A stretch of 64,000 bases of DNA from Anoplolepis gracilipes (taxonomy: Eukaryota > Arthropoda > Insecta > Hymenoptera > Formicidae): assembly GCF_047496725.1 (NCBI RefSeq), contig NC_132978.1, positions 5,137,501 to 5,201,500 on the forward strand, in the 5' to 3' direction. Position 1 is the stretch's first letter, and every line of letters begins with the position of its first letter. Below, piece by piece: positions 40,120-53,282 of the stretch. The translations under genes were made by a program, and so were the position numbers. The notes beneath the pieces are model-generated. The model was not told the DNA's origin, searched no databases, and saw only the letters and a list, made by a program, of their open reading frames with translations.

Positions 40120-42328
40120 GTAAGTACATCATGGCAACGGTACCAGATTATTATTTACGCAAATTAATATTTTCGGAGTAAATTTACATTTTTATCAAAT
40201 TGGATAAATATGATTAATATTGAAATTTATACTCTTAAAAATATGTAGAAGATACCGAGGTATGTAAACCCTTCCGGCATTTTACAAAGTATATAAAGAT
40301 CTTGCGGATAATTCGTAAAAGAGAGTAATGCCGAAAGATTTACTGAACCCATTTTAAGAAAAGTTTTCGCGTAACGTTGTCGTAAATCACATCCGATATT
40401 TTTAACCGTACGTCTCTTTGTTATGTCATTCCTATAATGCACTGATAATACTATGACTATTACATTGTCAGACACGTAAATGAAAGATGATTGCACTATG
40501 ACTTGACAATGCAATGGAAAATATCTTTTTATATTGCGCATTTGGAAATCTGTTTACATTATTTTTATTACATCACGCTGCTTTCTCATATTACTATCTA
40601 GTATTATTATCTAGCAAATTTGACAGGATATTTCTCAAAGATAACATTATGTGACAGATTATTCTATTTAATCTATTTACGTATCTAGCTTATCATATGA
40701 CGTAGGGAAATATATTTAAAGTGCTTTGCGTACTGCACTGCAATATACATAATAGGATGAAAGTAACATTTGCAAATCTATAGACATTGCTCGCGTTTAA
40801 TAAATCAGGCAATGTTTATTTCACACTAACGGCTATACGTGACCGTTCTCGCCAATATTTCAATTTTACACGATACATCTGAACGATGGACAACTCGTTA
40901 CAGATGACCGTTACAAATGGCCCTTTTACGGGATTGGCAAGCAACGATGTGTTTCGTCTCGAAATTCGTATTTCGAAGATAGAAATGTCATTTACATTTT
41001 GCGGTCATTTTGTGGCTAAACACCAATAGCTTCCGCAATTCAAATTCTTTTTTTTTTATTTCATATACACACAAATTATTCAAAGTAAAAATAATAAAAT
41101 TACAGACCGTTTTTATTATAATTCAAGTGTTTATGATGTTAAAATGAAAATAATCAAATATACAGACGGCTTGAAATATCTTACAAACTTTGTGCTTCGA
41201 AATACCTACTACTTATCTACGGTCTGATTTTCCTTCGACTCAAAAGTTCTTCTCGTAGTTTCAAATGTTTTTCTACGACTATCCGCACTAATTCAGTATG
41301 TAACACGCGAGATCGAGAAGTGTAAAAAAGCACTCTCGGTCGTGACCAAGTAGTTAATTTTCGCAGAAACTAAGTAACCACGGTTTGCGATCTTGGTTAA
41401 ACCCATGTCAAATTAGACATCGATAGCTCAAGTTAAACCGGATGACTTCCTAATTCGACAAAAGTTAATATCGACAAGTTGAGCACAAAGTTAGACCCTC
41501 TCTCGTTAGCGTATAATCTTACGTACTCGAGATAAGTGGAATCATTTGGTTTAACGTTCTTAATTTAACGTTTATGTCAATATTATTTAAACGTTATTAC
41601 TACAAACCCGCTTAATGGCTAAATAGGTATCACTGACGCGCAATATTATTTAATCATATTAACGCGTCGTAATCACGTAATTACTGTGGTTAGATTGCGA
41701 GTTACCTTTCTACTGGCTTATCTCGCGTTAAATCTGTATGAAACTGAAATTCTTGAGAATTAAGGATCGCGGAGAAATCTCGGGAAAATGCGAAATTAAT
41801 GTTCAAATATTTAATATGCATACAATATGTATATACTGTGAAGTGCAATGAGCAAAATTTTCCGCATGAAAATTTATTAAGATTTAAATATATTAACTTG
41901 AAAATATAAAAGACAGATGCACGTTTTACGTATTTTTATTTAAAATAATAATAATGATTAGAGCTGCGATAAAAATTTTGATTTGTAACGAATATTCCTT
42001 ATTAAAACGGATATATGAAAATAATTGGTGATGTAAGAAAATATTATTTTATTTAAATATTAGTCGAGCTTTCTCTTCCGTAACTGGCAGAAAAGACATT
42101 AACGTCGGAAGGAGCATTAGTGGTTCCTATAATTATCCCGCACGGAGTTATAGGGTTAATTGCGCTATTAAGTAACTCCGTAATAAGACCTCCATTTAAA
42201 TTTTCGATAAGGAAAGCTCTCTTCCAAATTCATCAGAGAAAATTTTCCTTCAACCAACCACGAGCTTTTTGAGACATTCTCTGTTTAAGAATATTTTCGT
42301 ATATAGTTATTCTATATTATCCCTGATA

Positions 42329-42359
<31 letters not shown>

Positions 42360-42369
42360 TCTCTCTCTT
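42329..42369. repeat. (TC)n microsatellite
   Basis: A TC run with a CCC interruption, intronic. Confidence 0.93.
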
Positions 42370-43130
42370 TGCAAGTTTATGAAGAATGAGACAATTCCTC
42401 TGGAGTGGTTTATTCAGTAAATGTAGCGATTTTCAGCGAGCCGTCATCGCGACGTGAATAGAATGTATATGTTATCTATTGTACGAGATTCCGGCTACTG
42501 ATCTGTCTTCTTCCCTGTCGTGAGCCATGTCTCGTGATATCACGGCGAGTTAAACGAGTAGGGTGGAGAAAGTTTTCAAGTATAATCGCGACGTAGTGCT
42601 TACACACACGCGCATAAGCGGTATTCGGAAATTTACATTGCTTATTATGAAAGATGAGACTCTTCTCGAAACTTCATACGTAAGAGCGTCGGGAACAATT
42701 AATTTTAAGATCTACTTAAAAAGATAAAGTCTCTAAAATTCTTGAATGAGAATTAAACGAAATTCCGGTTTCATTTGTTGATTGTCATTTTATGTCATTT
42801 CATTTTTATTACTCTTATTGTTACATTATTGTTTACATGGTAATGACGATTGCAAAAGTATACGAATAAGAGAAATGTGACAGATTCCTTCGAAGGAAGG
42901 AACAAAATGAGTATCATTGTCAATTCTCATCACGAAAATTTTTAAATAAGAACGTTTCTTTCGTGCAGTCGTGTCCAGAGATTTTCTTCAAGCTTTTTAT
43001 CGTTTTGATTGCACAGCCAATTGAAACACGAAAGAAGAAGTTGGGAGAAGTTGCTCTTGATGCATAAGTGATCGCGACCTCAATTTGTCGAACTTAAACT
43101 GCTGCCTTGCGAATTTATATATATAATAAA

Positions 43131-43168
43131 AGCAACTCGATATATATATATATTTATATCGAGTTGCT
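43131..43168. repeat. Short perfect inverted repeat (hairpin)
   Basis: AGCAACTCGATATA at 43131-43144 is mirrored exactly by TATATCGAGTTGCT at 43155-43168, with a ten-base AT loop. It lies within the sense-strand intron and could form a stem in RNA. The stem is short for a microRNA precursor, so I call it only an inverted repeat. Confidence 0.85.
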
Positions 43169-46100
43169 CTTCCGCAAAGACGTGTGTTGAATTCTGTCAC
43201 GAAATGTAACATCGCTGCGTTTTCGGCTATTTTAGATAAGATAAAATGCTCTGATATCTCGGATATTACACACGAGATATATGCATTATTTTTCTAAATA
43301 TTACAACTTAGATTAAATAGAGGCATTTTCCAAGCAAAACTAATTTTAAAGAACATTAAGTTTTGATTACTATCTCTCTTTCTAGTTAAACTTACTTTAT
43401 TTTAATAAAACACGTAGATTTGACTAATATTTAAAACTAAAATAATAAAAGACAGGAAAATAAATGACGTCTAAATAAATTCTCGCTAATAGAAAAAATT
43501 GTAAATTAATCTAAAAGTTATTTGTTTAAACTATTGGTGAATTCTTCTCATTTATTTAATTAAATATGATTGTCAAAACAAAACAGTATGAAATTGATAA
43601 ATAATTTTAATAAGCGTTTCTTAGTTTTCTTCATATATAGCGCAATTATTTTGCAATTTGATCCCAGTTGCGGAGCAGAAAAGAGAAAAATAAAAGGAAA
43701 GTTAAAACAAGAAAAATACGTATAACATTATTTTTCTTTAAACATAATTCCTAACAGCTATAACTTATCTTGTACGAAATAGAGATAAAACTGCACACAA
43801 GAAAATTATTTTATATTTTAATATTAATGATAGTAATAATAATACATTTCTATATTTCTATATTGGCTTAAATATTCAATTACGTGAAATAAATGGACAT
43901 ACATTTTTCATAAAAATTTCATAAGTAAAAGTTAGAATGTTTTTCCTCTTTTGTTATATTTAAAAGAAAGCTAGAAATATAAGATATGCTAAAAACAAAC
44001 GTAAGATGTTGAAAAAAAGTTTTATTAAAACAATATAAAAAGACTGAATATTGATTTAATGGATATATCTATATATTTATATCAAATCAATATTAATATC
44101 AAATCAAATATTTATATCAATTTATATCAAAATGTGAAAGAGATGTCTTTAATTCAAAAATAATAAAAACGGTGATAAAAGTAAAAGTGTTTGTCGGAAG
44201 AAATGTTCACGGAAAGAAATTACGCGGCGGAGTCTCAATCCGTCTTAATTCTCGAAAATTGATATTTACGAGCGACTAAATAGCGCCAATTTCGATAAAA
44301 TACGGGATATACGACGTATCCATTATACCGCGGCGAGGTAGAGCGATGACGTAAAAGTAGCTTGCGAGCTCTCCCGCGACAGGCGTCGACATTAATCTAC
44401 ATAGAGAAGCATAGGACGAAGCTGTACACAAAACGATATCACATTTTACATCCGTATGCGCATTCACACACACACAACGATGGAGATTATTCTAACACCT
44501 CATTCCAAACTAGAAACATTACTCAGCAGATTTATCTTCAAATAGATAACGTTAGAAACACGCGCGTTAGCAGAACTAGAATAAAGATAATGAACTTTTG
44601 ATTACTTTTTAACACTGTCAATATGAATTTTATGAAAAATGTAATTATTTTATTATGCTCAACAAAATGGAAAATTTTATATTATAAGCATAAAAATTAT
44701 GATAAATATTTAATATTATAAATGTATAAAAATAAAAAAATGAAGTACCTATATATTTTTTCTTGTTAAATAATAATATAATATATATAATGCCATCAAA
44801 TGGCGTATGTGACAAGAAATAAATATTTAAGTTTTATTTCATTTTCTTATTTCATGTTAAAAATCGTCAGGTTTCTTTGGCTTTCTCTATGTGTATATAA
44901 TATTATGAAAGTACTACGCCTCTGGCATTACTCTAACTCATTCGCTAAATCATCTGTTATTACAAACTTGCTCTAAAGCTCTGCAAAATATTGTACTTAC
45001 CGCGATACACGCCATAAGATTTTAACACACGCCGCCGCACTGGATACGCCTTTATACCGAGATTAAATAGCGAGCTGAGAAGTATATAGTAGATCCAACG
45101 CTATTTCTTCTTTCGCTGCGTACGTGACCATTTTGCGGAACGCCTTCTGCTTCGCTGTGAAAAGATATGAATGATTGCAATATTTCTCTTTGAACCATCG
45201 TCGAATCCGAGCATCGTGAATACTCGGATTCAACGTCGACGAACGCATCTCCGAAAGTCATATTAAAATCACTGTCACAAATTCCACGAGACATAAAACG
45301 TCCGGTTTCTCGTTTCGTTAAATCACACAATTTCCTCTCTAGTTGATTTCTCTTTTCCGTTTGCATCGGAATCTTTTATAGGAAAATCGGAAAGAATGTT
45401 ATTTTGCATTTTTATGCAATATGCTGTGTCGCTACAAATGGAAAAAGTTACATCAAAGAAAATTTTTGATCAATCGTATAATTCAATGAGATCATTTAAC
45501 TCAAGAAAGATTGACATTTTCGTAATATTAATTTATTGTTATCCATTCATTAGTATAGTTTTCTATTTAATTAAATTACAACTTAAAAGAGTGATAAATT
45601 GCATATACATATGACAAGAACCAAAAGATGAAATTCAGATTTGTATACTGTATACACACAAACCATTAGCAAAACAATAGAATATATATATATCCTTTTC
45701 GAAAGATAATAGTAATCAGACAATGCATATATATCTGAGTATTGAGTAAAACTATTGTTAGAATTGCTATATGTAGTCCGGACGTAGTATGTATACAAAT
45801 TACGAATTACAATATCAATGCGTCTCACCCAGTGCTATTCGATATCTGCTGAAGAAAGGATATGCGATTTAATTAAATTTATCATTTTCTAGTTAATTGC
45901 TGCATAGAGACATATAAGATCGCAAAGTTCGCGCTCACTTTGCCAATTCCGAGTGAGGAATACCCTGGAGACACGCCGGAAAAAATTCCGAGAGAAACCA
46001 TCTTGTAAAAAAAATCGCGGAAGCTACTTATGATCTAATGACGTCTCTCCTGCTCTTTCCCCATTCTCAAAGTAATCTCTTTCTATAGTAGTGCAAAGTT

Positions 46101-49100
46101 GCCGTTGTAGCTGCGGGTCGTTGAGGCGACTTTAAAAGCCATTTTCAAGTATATTATTCATAAACTTTATCGCCGTCGGAGTGCTTGAACCGAATCATCT
46201 TTCATCGTAATTTTTTAAAAATGGTAGAATGTGACAATGGCAAACCTGCTATGAATCGGCGATATGCAAAAAAAAGAAGGATTTTAGACGCTAATCTCGA
46301 AATTCATTTTTTTCTACAATTAAAAAGAATCGGGGATTTCATTGCAGCTGCCAATCGAACGCGCGTCTCTATCGACATTTCGTATCCGAGGTTTGTCGCC
46401 CACAACAAAATAACAGTTATATGATAGATTGCGCACGGTAATGTAAAGTGAATTTACTTGATTCGCGATAAATCGCATTTATTTTCTGTAACGCAAGAAA
46501 CAATCAGTTAACTTAAGCGTGTTTTTCAATCCATTATAACAGGCTACCACGATAACCGCCGCTTCAAACTATTCATCGTGCGCAAATAATCGACCAGACG
46601 ACCATTTGAATTACCGGTCATGGATTAAGCTGCCGAGAACGACTTTTTTAGTCTCGACTTTAACAATAGCACGACAATTTTTTTTCAGTGAACGTAGCGT
46701 TATTAGAACAATCGATTTTAAATATAAAAAGTACTATGATATAAAAATATATCATGATTTTTAACATCGATAATATAAAATCAGTTTGCTAGGGAAAAAT
46801 TTCGCGCTTCCATTTTTTTATCAAACTCAATGTGTTTCGAAAATAATACGGTAGCCTTTTTGTATGTAAGGTACAAAGCTTTCCCGTTTTTGCAACTGTG
46901 CACACCAGCTACCATCCAATCTTGTTTCTAACATTGATCAAGATGATAGCTTTTTAATCTACAATAGTAGAGTCGCGCTTTTTTCTCGGGATTATACACC
47001 AGGAGAGAACAATCTGGTTGATGAATTGCAGTTCTCACAGTAGCAGGTAGATTTACATTATTTGACATTTGTCGGGCGAATTTCATTACATTTAATTCCG
47101 GCAAAGGTAATAAATTTTTTGCAATTTAATCTTTGTGCATGTGAAAATTTATACGTATCTCTATTATGTCTAAACCAGAGAGTTATATTTTACAAAAATT
47201 AACTATTTTTTACTAATTATCTCAAATTTACTTAGCGTATTTTTTTTAAATATTATTAAGCAAAGAAATAAATGTATTGAAGTAAAGAAATTTATTTCAG
47301 CTCTTTTAATTCATTTAATTTTAATTGTAATTGTAAGAAGAAAATTTGTCTCATTATATAAAAAGAAATTATTGTAGTTTTTTCACTCTTTTATTTAAAA
47401 TTTAAAAACATTATTTAATTAAAAATAAAAAAGTATATGTTATAACCAGAATAGTGTATAGCATTTTTTTCCAAAGATTAAAAGTAAGTCCGAAATTTCA
47501 GATATTAATATTCTAATGTAGCCAGAATATGAATTCAAAATTCTGTGACCATAAAAGATTTCATTTTTATATCGTGAAAAAATAAATTCATAATTTTCAG
47601 TGTTTTGTATATATGTATAACACAAATTTACATCATGTAACAGCTTGACATAACTAAAGGCAGTAAGATAAAAATATTCATGATAATATTATTAAAAATC
47701 AGAATAATGTTAATTTTTTATTTAAATAACAACTTTACTCTCAGAATTTTTATGCTTATAACAAAAAAAAATAGTGTAATTTATTGATATTATTCAAAAC
47801 ATATATAACTATTCTAAAATTACTTACAAAATATTTATTATTGTATGATTTATCAACCAATGGATTAATTTTCTGTAATAAACTTGCAACTGAAATATTT
47901 CAAAGATTAAAGGCAAAAGTTATATCAAAATTTCAGACTTTTAATATTCGGACATAATATATCCGATGACAAAAATCCGATAAGATATCAATTATTACAA
48001 TTATTATGACATGTCAATAGACATATACTATAATAACATATCTTAAATGTATTTGTCGAGTAAGCAATGAAGTTCCTAGTTTAGCTGCATCATTTATTAA
48101 GCAAAGGCAGATATAGTTGCGATCAGTTAGGAGAGCCACTCGGCTCAATTCAAATTTTATGAAGTACCACTTGTCTCACGACCGATCCAATTAAATCTTC
48201 TCCACGGCTGCAAATTGTAGCCTTCGAGAATATGGAGCGTAAAGTTAGCTAGCGAGCTTCTGATTGGATGAGCACCCGTTATAGCCTATTAACTTAAACT
48301 CATTGTGATTTAATGTGATTTGTATCTTATTAAAGCACGCGTCAAGAGTTATTTCGGTGGACGAATAACGTAGTTAATAATGAACGTGAAAATTTTTAAA
48401 GTCTTTTGATCTACTAGAATAAATTAAAATATTTAGCTTTAAGGCATTAGCTTCTAGCGATAAAAAGCACATACAGAGTTATTTAATCTAATTTGTCGTA
48501 ATTTAAATTCAAACAAAAAAACATTGTTTTGCAGAAATTAAAGGTTTTATATAAAAGTTTGTTAACGAATTGCTTAACGAATCACGCGCATCGCGTTTTA
48601 TCATATATCGATCATCATTTGAAACTCGTTAGTTAACTTTACAACAAATTTCTCTTTTGCTTTATAAAATATGATGTCTTTACAAAAAGTCATCTTCATC
48701 ATTATATCCTTTTGACTTATTGGTATTATATTTTGATAAAAAAAGGAAAGTGGATTTTGATATCGTAGAAGAGCAAAGGGAAGTAACCTTTTTTTTTTGT
48801 TATGTTCTGTCTTACATCAACAGCATATCTTTCTCGATTCGCAAAGGCGAATTAAAATTACATGCGATGACGTACGCGATCGTAAAAATTCACAATTTCG
48901 CCAAGAGTGTTACTCGCGAATTCACGAGATGAATTTCGCTGAAGAGTTATTTGATATTTTAAAATGCAACACACATATCTGCAAGATGAAAACATAATAT
49001 AATCGAGAAGAAAGTGATTCTTGAAAAGGAAGTGTAAAAATAAATCGAAAAATCTTTTCATATTAAACTTCGTTTTTTAGATGAAATTCAACAATTTGAT

Positions 49101-49329
49101 AATATATATTTAAGCTTTCTTCAGTTTGAGAATGATAATCTTATTTTATATTATTAAACGTATCTTAACAAAGTAACTATATTAAAATAAATATTAAAAT
49201 ACATAATTTTCACTTTATTGCAGAATAAAGCCTCTCTTGGTACTTTACACATTAGATGTTTTTCCTAACTCTCAATGAGATTATTTAAAATCCGTTTGCT
49301 AAACATGTACTTTTGTATTTATCTAAATT

Positions 49330-49330
49330 A

Positions 49331-49372
<42 letters not shown>
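49330..49372. repeat. Compound (AT)n(AG)n microsatellite
   Basis: About ten AT units followed by eleven AG units, intronic. Confidence 0.95.
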
Positions 49373-49750
49373 TTGCTATCGAAATGAATTAAACGATGTA
49401 CAGCACAAGATTATTAAAAGTTAGTTAATTTTAAAAAAGCATAATTACTAATAATATGTGTGTACATATTAAAAAAAAATTGTGAGAGTATGCTTTATGT
49501 GTTATTACTGCAATTTTTTCCATTCCTCAAATGCATATTATAAAATTTATTTGTTTTGATAATATTTACGACTTTATAAACTCATTTAAATTAGAAATTG
49601 CAGTGATGAAATCTGAATTATTAACAAGAAATTTCTCTCGTGCCACTTTTTTATAATTTAAAATATATTTGTAAACTTCTCTTGCTACGATTACAAGAAA
49701 GAAATTTAGAACGCAACATATTTTTACATACAGAGTATTTAAACTAATTA

Positions 49751-50228
49751 TTAGGTGTAAATAAGTTTTCCACTATTTTTTATAAAATTGTTATTAACAA
49801 ATTATGCATGTACAGTTTACTCATGAAGGTAATTCTGCTCATTTTTTAGCACTTCCTTCCATCTTTCAGACAACTTAAATAGATTTCAGATTAATAGGAA
49901 ATCTAATTTTTACTTGTAATAAATTTATCAAGTCATTTTCTCGTTTGTTTGACATTTCTAAATTTTCTATCAGACAAGAATGCCGGATGGGACAAAATAA
50001 CCCAGACAAATTCCAATAATGTGCTCTTGAACAATTTCTTCATATGAGATCGAGCATTATCATGCAATTTAACTGGATGATGATCTTTTCCTAAATAAAA
50101 GATCGTTTTCTTTTTAACTCATTTTTTTCCTTCTCGTTCAAATAAAGTAACTGATATGATAGTAATCTGCAATTATTCGTCTGCAATGTTTCGTCGGGTT
50201 CAGATGGTTCATAATAAATCACATTCGA
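49751..50228 (-). pseudogene. Mariner transposase relic, left copy
   Basis: Read on the minus strand from 50222 it gives VIYYEPSEPDETLQTNN, then CRLLSYQLLYLNEKEKNEL. After one frameshift comes DHHPVKLHDNARSHMKK, then LLEFVWVILSHPAFLSD. VIYYE and HDNAR (codons at 50053-50064) are signature blocks of mariner transposases; HDNA holds the second catalytic aspartate. The following block that normally carries the third aspartate (YSPDLAPSDYHLF) is deleted, apparently at a CTGATA-like microhomology. The tail up to the terminal repeat has stops. Broken beyond function. Confidence 0.85.
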
Positions 50229-50241
50229 CTATCTTACTTGG

Positions 50242-50601
50242 CCTCATGTGGCGAAATTGACCAAGAACACATTATTGGAACTTGGCTGGATTCTTTTGCC
50301 CCTCCTGACATACTTATCGGACATAGCGCCTTCATATTATGATTTATTCCAACGGATAAAGCACATTATCTGATAGAAAATTCAGAAATATCGAAAAAAG
50401 TAAGAAAATGATTTGATAAATTCATCACAAGTAAAGACCAGACTTTCTATTAATCTGAAATCTATAACTTGCTTGAAAGATGGAAAAAAATGCTGAAAAA
50501 TTATGAGGATTACTTTCATGATTAAGCTATACATATATAATTTGTTAATAAACATTGAATTCTGTAAAAAAATAGTGGAAAACTTATATTTATACACCTA
50601 A
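50242..50601 (+). pseudogene. Mariner transposase relic, right copy
   Basis: The + strand reads PHVAKLTKNTLLELGWILLP, then LLTYLSDIAPSYYDLFQRIK. After stops and a frame change it reads FDKFITSKDQTFY, then a stop, then SEIYNLLERWKKMLKNYEDY. These match the mariner order of HVAK, ELLPHPPYSPDLAPSDYHLF and the terminal LPERWQK-type segment (family knowledge). The aspartate expected in APSD is tyrosine here, so the catalytic third D is lost. Everything upstream of PHVAK, including the first two catalytic aspartates, is absent from this copy. Confidence 0.87.
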
Positions 50602-53111
50602 TACTTGTTGTTAACATTTTTAAAATCGGTTTAATAGTTAAATATTCTGTAGATTTTTAGTATTTAGAGATAAAACATTGTAATATTTTAATAATTTTTT
50701 ATTTTATTTAATTCGATAGATTATTCTTGTTTTCTCAGCAAACTGACAGATAAATATGAAATTACATAAATATGAAACATATTACAGCTGATATAATAAT
50801 ATAGACGATATAAACGAGTGAAATCGAAAAGTAAAATCGAGAAATACACGATAAGAAAATTACTCGTGTTGCCTCCTTTTTATAGATCGTCGTGTTATAA
50901 AAATTTCAATTTAGCACGAAAGTAAGCTGTAGATGAAATCTTGAAAATGGTTGAAAAAACGACACAAGATGTACAGAAGCAGCAGAAGGTGAGAAAATTT
51001 AGCAAACAATACAATTGTCTTCGACATTTCTCAGTGAGCAAAATGTAAAAAAAAAAGATTCCATTCAAAGATTTAAAAGACATATCTCGGTGAAACAAAG
51101 AAAATATAATTTTCAATCGATGAATTTAAGATCTAAATAGAAATCTTGAACAATTATTGTATCGTTTTTCAATAATTATTAAGTCTTATTTTATTTTATA
51201 TTTTAAATTTTCTGATATAAGTATATATTTTTTCTTAAATATGAATTATGAACATTTTCTTAGCTGTCTTATCCTTTCAAAGAAAAAAGGAGTTTTACTT
51301 CCATAATCAAATTCTCGTTTTCTATCATTTGTCAATGACATAATCCGATCGATCGCGCACCACAAAAAGTGAACATAGACGAGATTAAGTCAATAGAAAA
51401 TGGAATCTACACACTACCGAATAAATTTTAGTTTTTGCGTGAAGCGTACGTGTCATGTCATATAACTTATTTGAGTTAAAAAGAAATTAAACAACGAAAA
51501 TGCATGAATTGCATTATATATCATGCCTATATAAATTTTCCAATATCTTCATACATTTTATGCAGACGAATAATTTTCCGCATCAACATGGCAAATATAA
51601 CGAAAGTTTATTCCATAAATAATTTCATGCAAATGCACATGATGGTATTATATTTAGTATATGTACTATATTGTACTTTTCATCATTAATTTTCTACAAT
51701 TCACTTTTGCCATATAATTATCCTTAAAAATAAGTATTTGCGCGTTTAAACACTAGTGTTACGCCGGATGGATTTGCACGCAGCATGCAAATGTCTCGCG
51801 TGTGTGTGCATTTATATATACGTTCGTAAAGGTACATCGACAGCCAGAGTACTAGAACACTGTGGTCTGAGTGCATTTTCAGTCGGTGTTACTGGGGATT
51901 TGATTTATAATGTCCTAAGAACATGGCACCTGTTCGATAAGTGGCAGTCACTTTATTCTCGTAGGAATTGTAGAAAGTTAGGGCACTCTTCGCACGCCAG
52001 AAAATCGATAACGGTAGTTTAAAATTTCACCGCATGCAATACTCGCTTTACTTTCGTTGCACGAAAAGACAAGGTTCTATTAAATCGAACGTGCTGAATT
52101 GAATTGCGATAGCACTTTTCTAAATATCGTAATTAAATAGTTTATCGTAAGGGAAAAAGCTTTCCGAGTCGGTAAAATTATCATTTTGCAGCAATCAGTA
52201 TATTATATATTATATATATGTATAATAATCAGATCCTAATTGACATAAATGAATTGCGATTTGTTGCATAGATATAAATTAATATTCTAAGAAAAGAAAC
52301 AACAAAGTTTGAGAATTGCCGGATCTGATAACGTCGGAAAGAATGGCATTTGCGCGACAGGTGTAAGATATGATATGATTTGTATTTATTTCCTAAGCCG
52401 GAAGATATATCGAGCAAATATATATAAATTCTATCGTTTTACACACATGAGACGAAACGTTCGAAAATACCGATACACATTTATTAAATGCACATTTATT
52501 AAATTCCACACTGCTCTCGGGATATCGTTATTTATAGGATACAAACGCAAAACGACAGATTAAATTTTTGTGATGACGTTAATATTTTTTTACACGATCA
52601 ATTCATATGTAACGAATGGTTGGGCAAAAGAAAACAGAGAAGCAGAAGAAAATGCTGATATTCATAAATAAATGTTTTATATTTATATCAAGATATGGTA
52701 TCTTTTCACAAGGCGTTCTTATTATTTTCCTCAACATCAAAGAAAACGAATAGTTTTCTACGGAGCTGTTATCTTCAAACATAATAGTGCATATAGAATA
52801 TACGTTCTTGTTGTCAAGAAATTTTGTAATATTATATAAAATAAATTTTATTTTATCAAAGGGCTTATTTAAAGAATGCATTCATTTGCAGAAGAAGAAA
52901 ACTAATGCACTGTTTCATTGTGCAAACATATTTTCAATGTCAAAGAAGAAAAAATATATACTTATTTATAATTATAAATTCATTGTAATACATTTCAATA
53001 TATATATAAGAGAAAGAATCATTAAAAATAATGAAATTCTTAAATTTACACGGAAAAAATAATAATTCATAGAATAAAAGTTTTTAATATGAAAGCTTTT
53101 GTGTGTTCTAG

Positions 53112-53282
53112 TGCAACCAAAGTTTGTACGTGTTATCGATGAAAATTCGAAGAATACTCTGAGTACCGATACAACTTTAGGACCTATAAATGAGGGCTCA
53201 ACAATAGCTCTATATTGCGAGAGCGGCAAAGGCAAACCTGTACCTACAGTGGAGTGGTTTAAAGATGACCAACTACTTGACG
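53112..53282 (+). CDS. Exon C: first half of Ig domain 2
   Basis: The exon is 171 bp, with acceptor tgtgttctag and donor GACG|gtaaga. With the G left from exon B it starts with Val (GTG); 56 codons follow and one G remains. The frame reads QPKFVRVIDENSKNTLSTD, then LGPINEGSTIALYCESGKGK, then PVPTVEWFKDDQLLD. 'GPxNEGSxxxLxC' is the B-strand with the first Ig cysteine, and 'VEWFKDD' holds the core Trp. The spacing of C and W and the 'GKGKPVP' turn match an I-set-like Ig2 of the Sidestep type. Length and phase pair it with exon D 947 bp downstream. The exon is separated from exon B by a 13-kb intron. Confidence 0.86.

Larger units (their letters stand above)
49751..50601. mobile_element. Composite of two mariner relics in inverted, head-to-head array
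   Basis: The outer ends carry the same terminal repeat: TTAGGTGTAAATAAGTTTTC at 49751 and, on the opposite strand at 50601, TTAGGTGTATAAATATAAGT. TA lies directly outside both ends (49749-49750 and 50602-50603). Both halves encode decayed C-terminal mariner transposase, read outward from the middle. The two copies are homologous to each other from about PHVAK/SHMKK to the terminal repeat, so roughly 300 bp (left) and 360 bp (right) can pair. The 50050-50241 spacer belongs to the left copy only. The composite is 851 bp and lies in the intron of the Ig receptor gene. Confidence 0.85.
40120..53111 (+). other. Intron between Ig1 and Ig2 (12,992 bp)
   Basis: A phase-1 intron with donor GTAAGT and acceptor TTCTAG. 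It holds a (TC)n run (42329-42369), a short perfect hairpin (43131-43168), a TA/GA compound microsatellite (49330-49372) and a head-to-head pair of mariner relics (49751-50601). CpG-richer patches lie near 44220-44480, 45000-45360 and 51760-52010. No extra Ig exon was found in it. Confidence 0.83.

Noticed and set aside
47440..47990. Possible duplicated segments (CAAAGATTAAA followed by AAATTTCAGA) at about 47475 and 47900
   Set aside because: Matches are short, AT-rich and interrupted; they could be chance similarity in this composition.
50382..50597. 71-codon minus-strand open frame
   Set aside because: It is the antisense of the right-hand mariner relic, whose plus-strand reading matches transposase.
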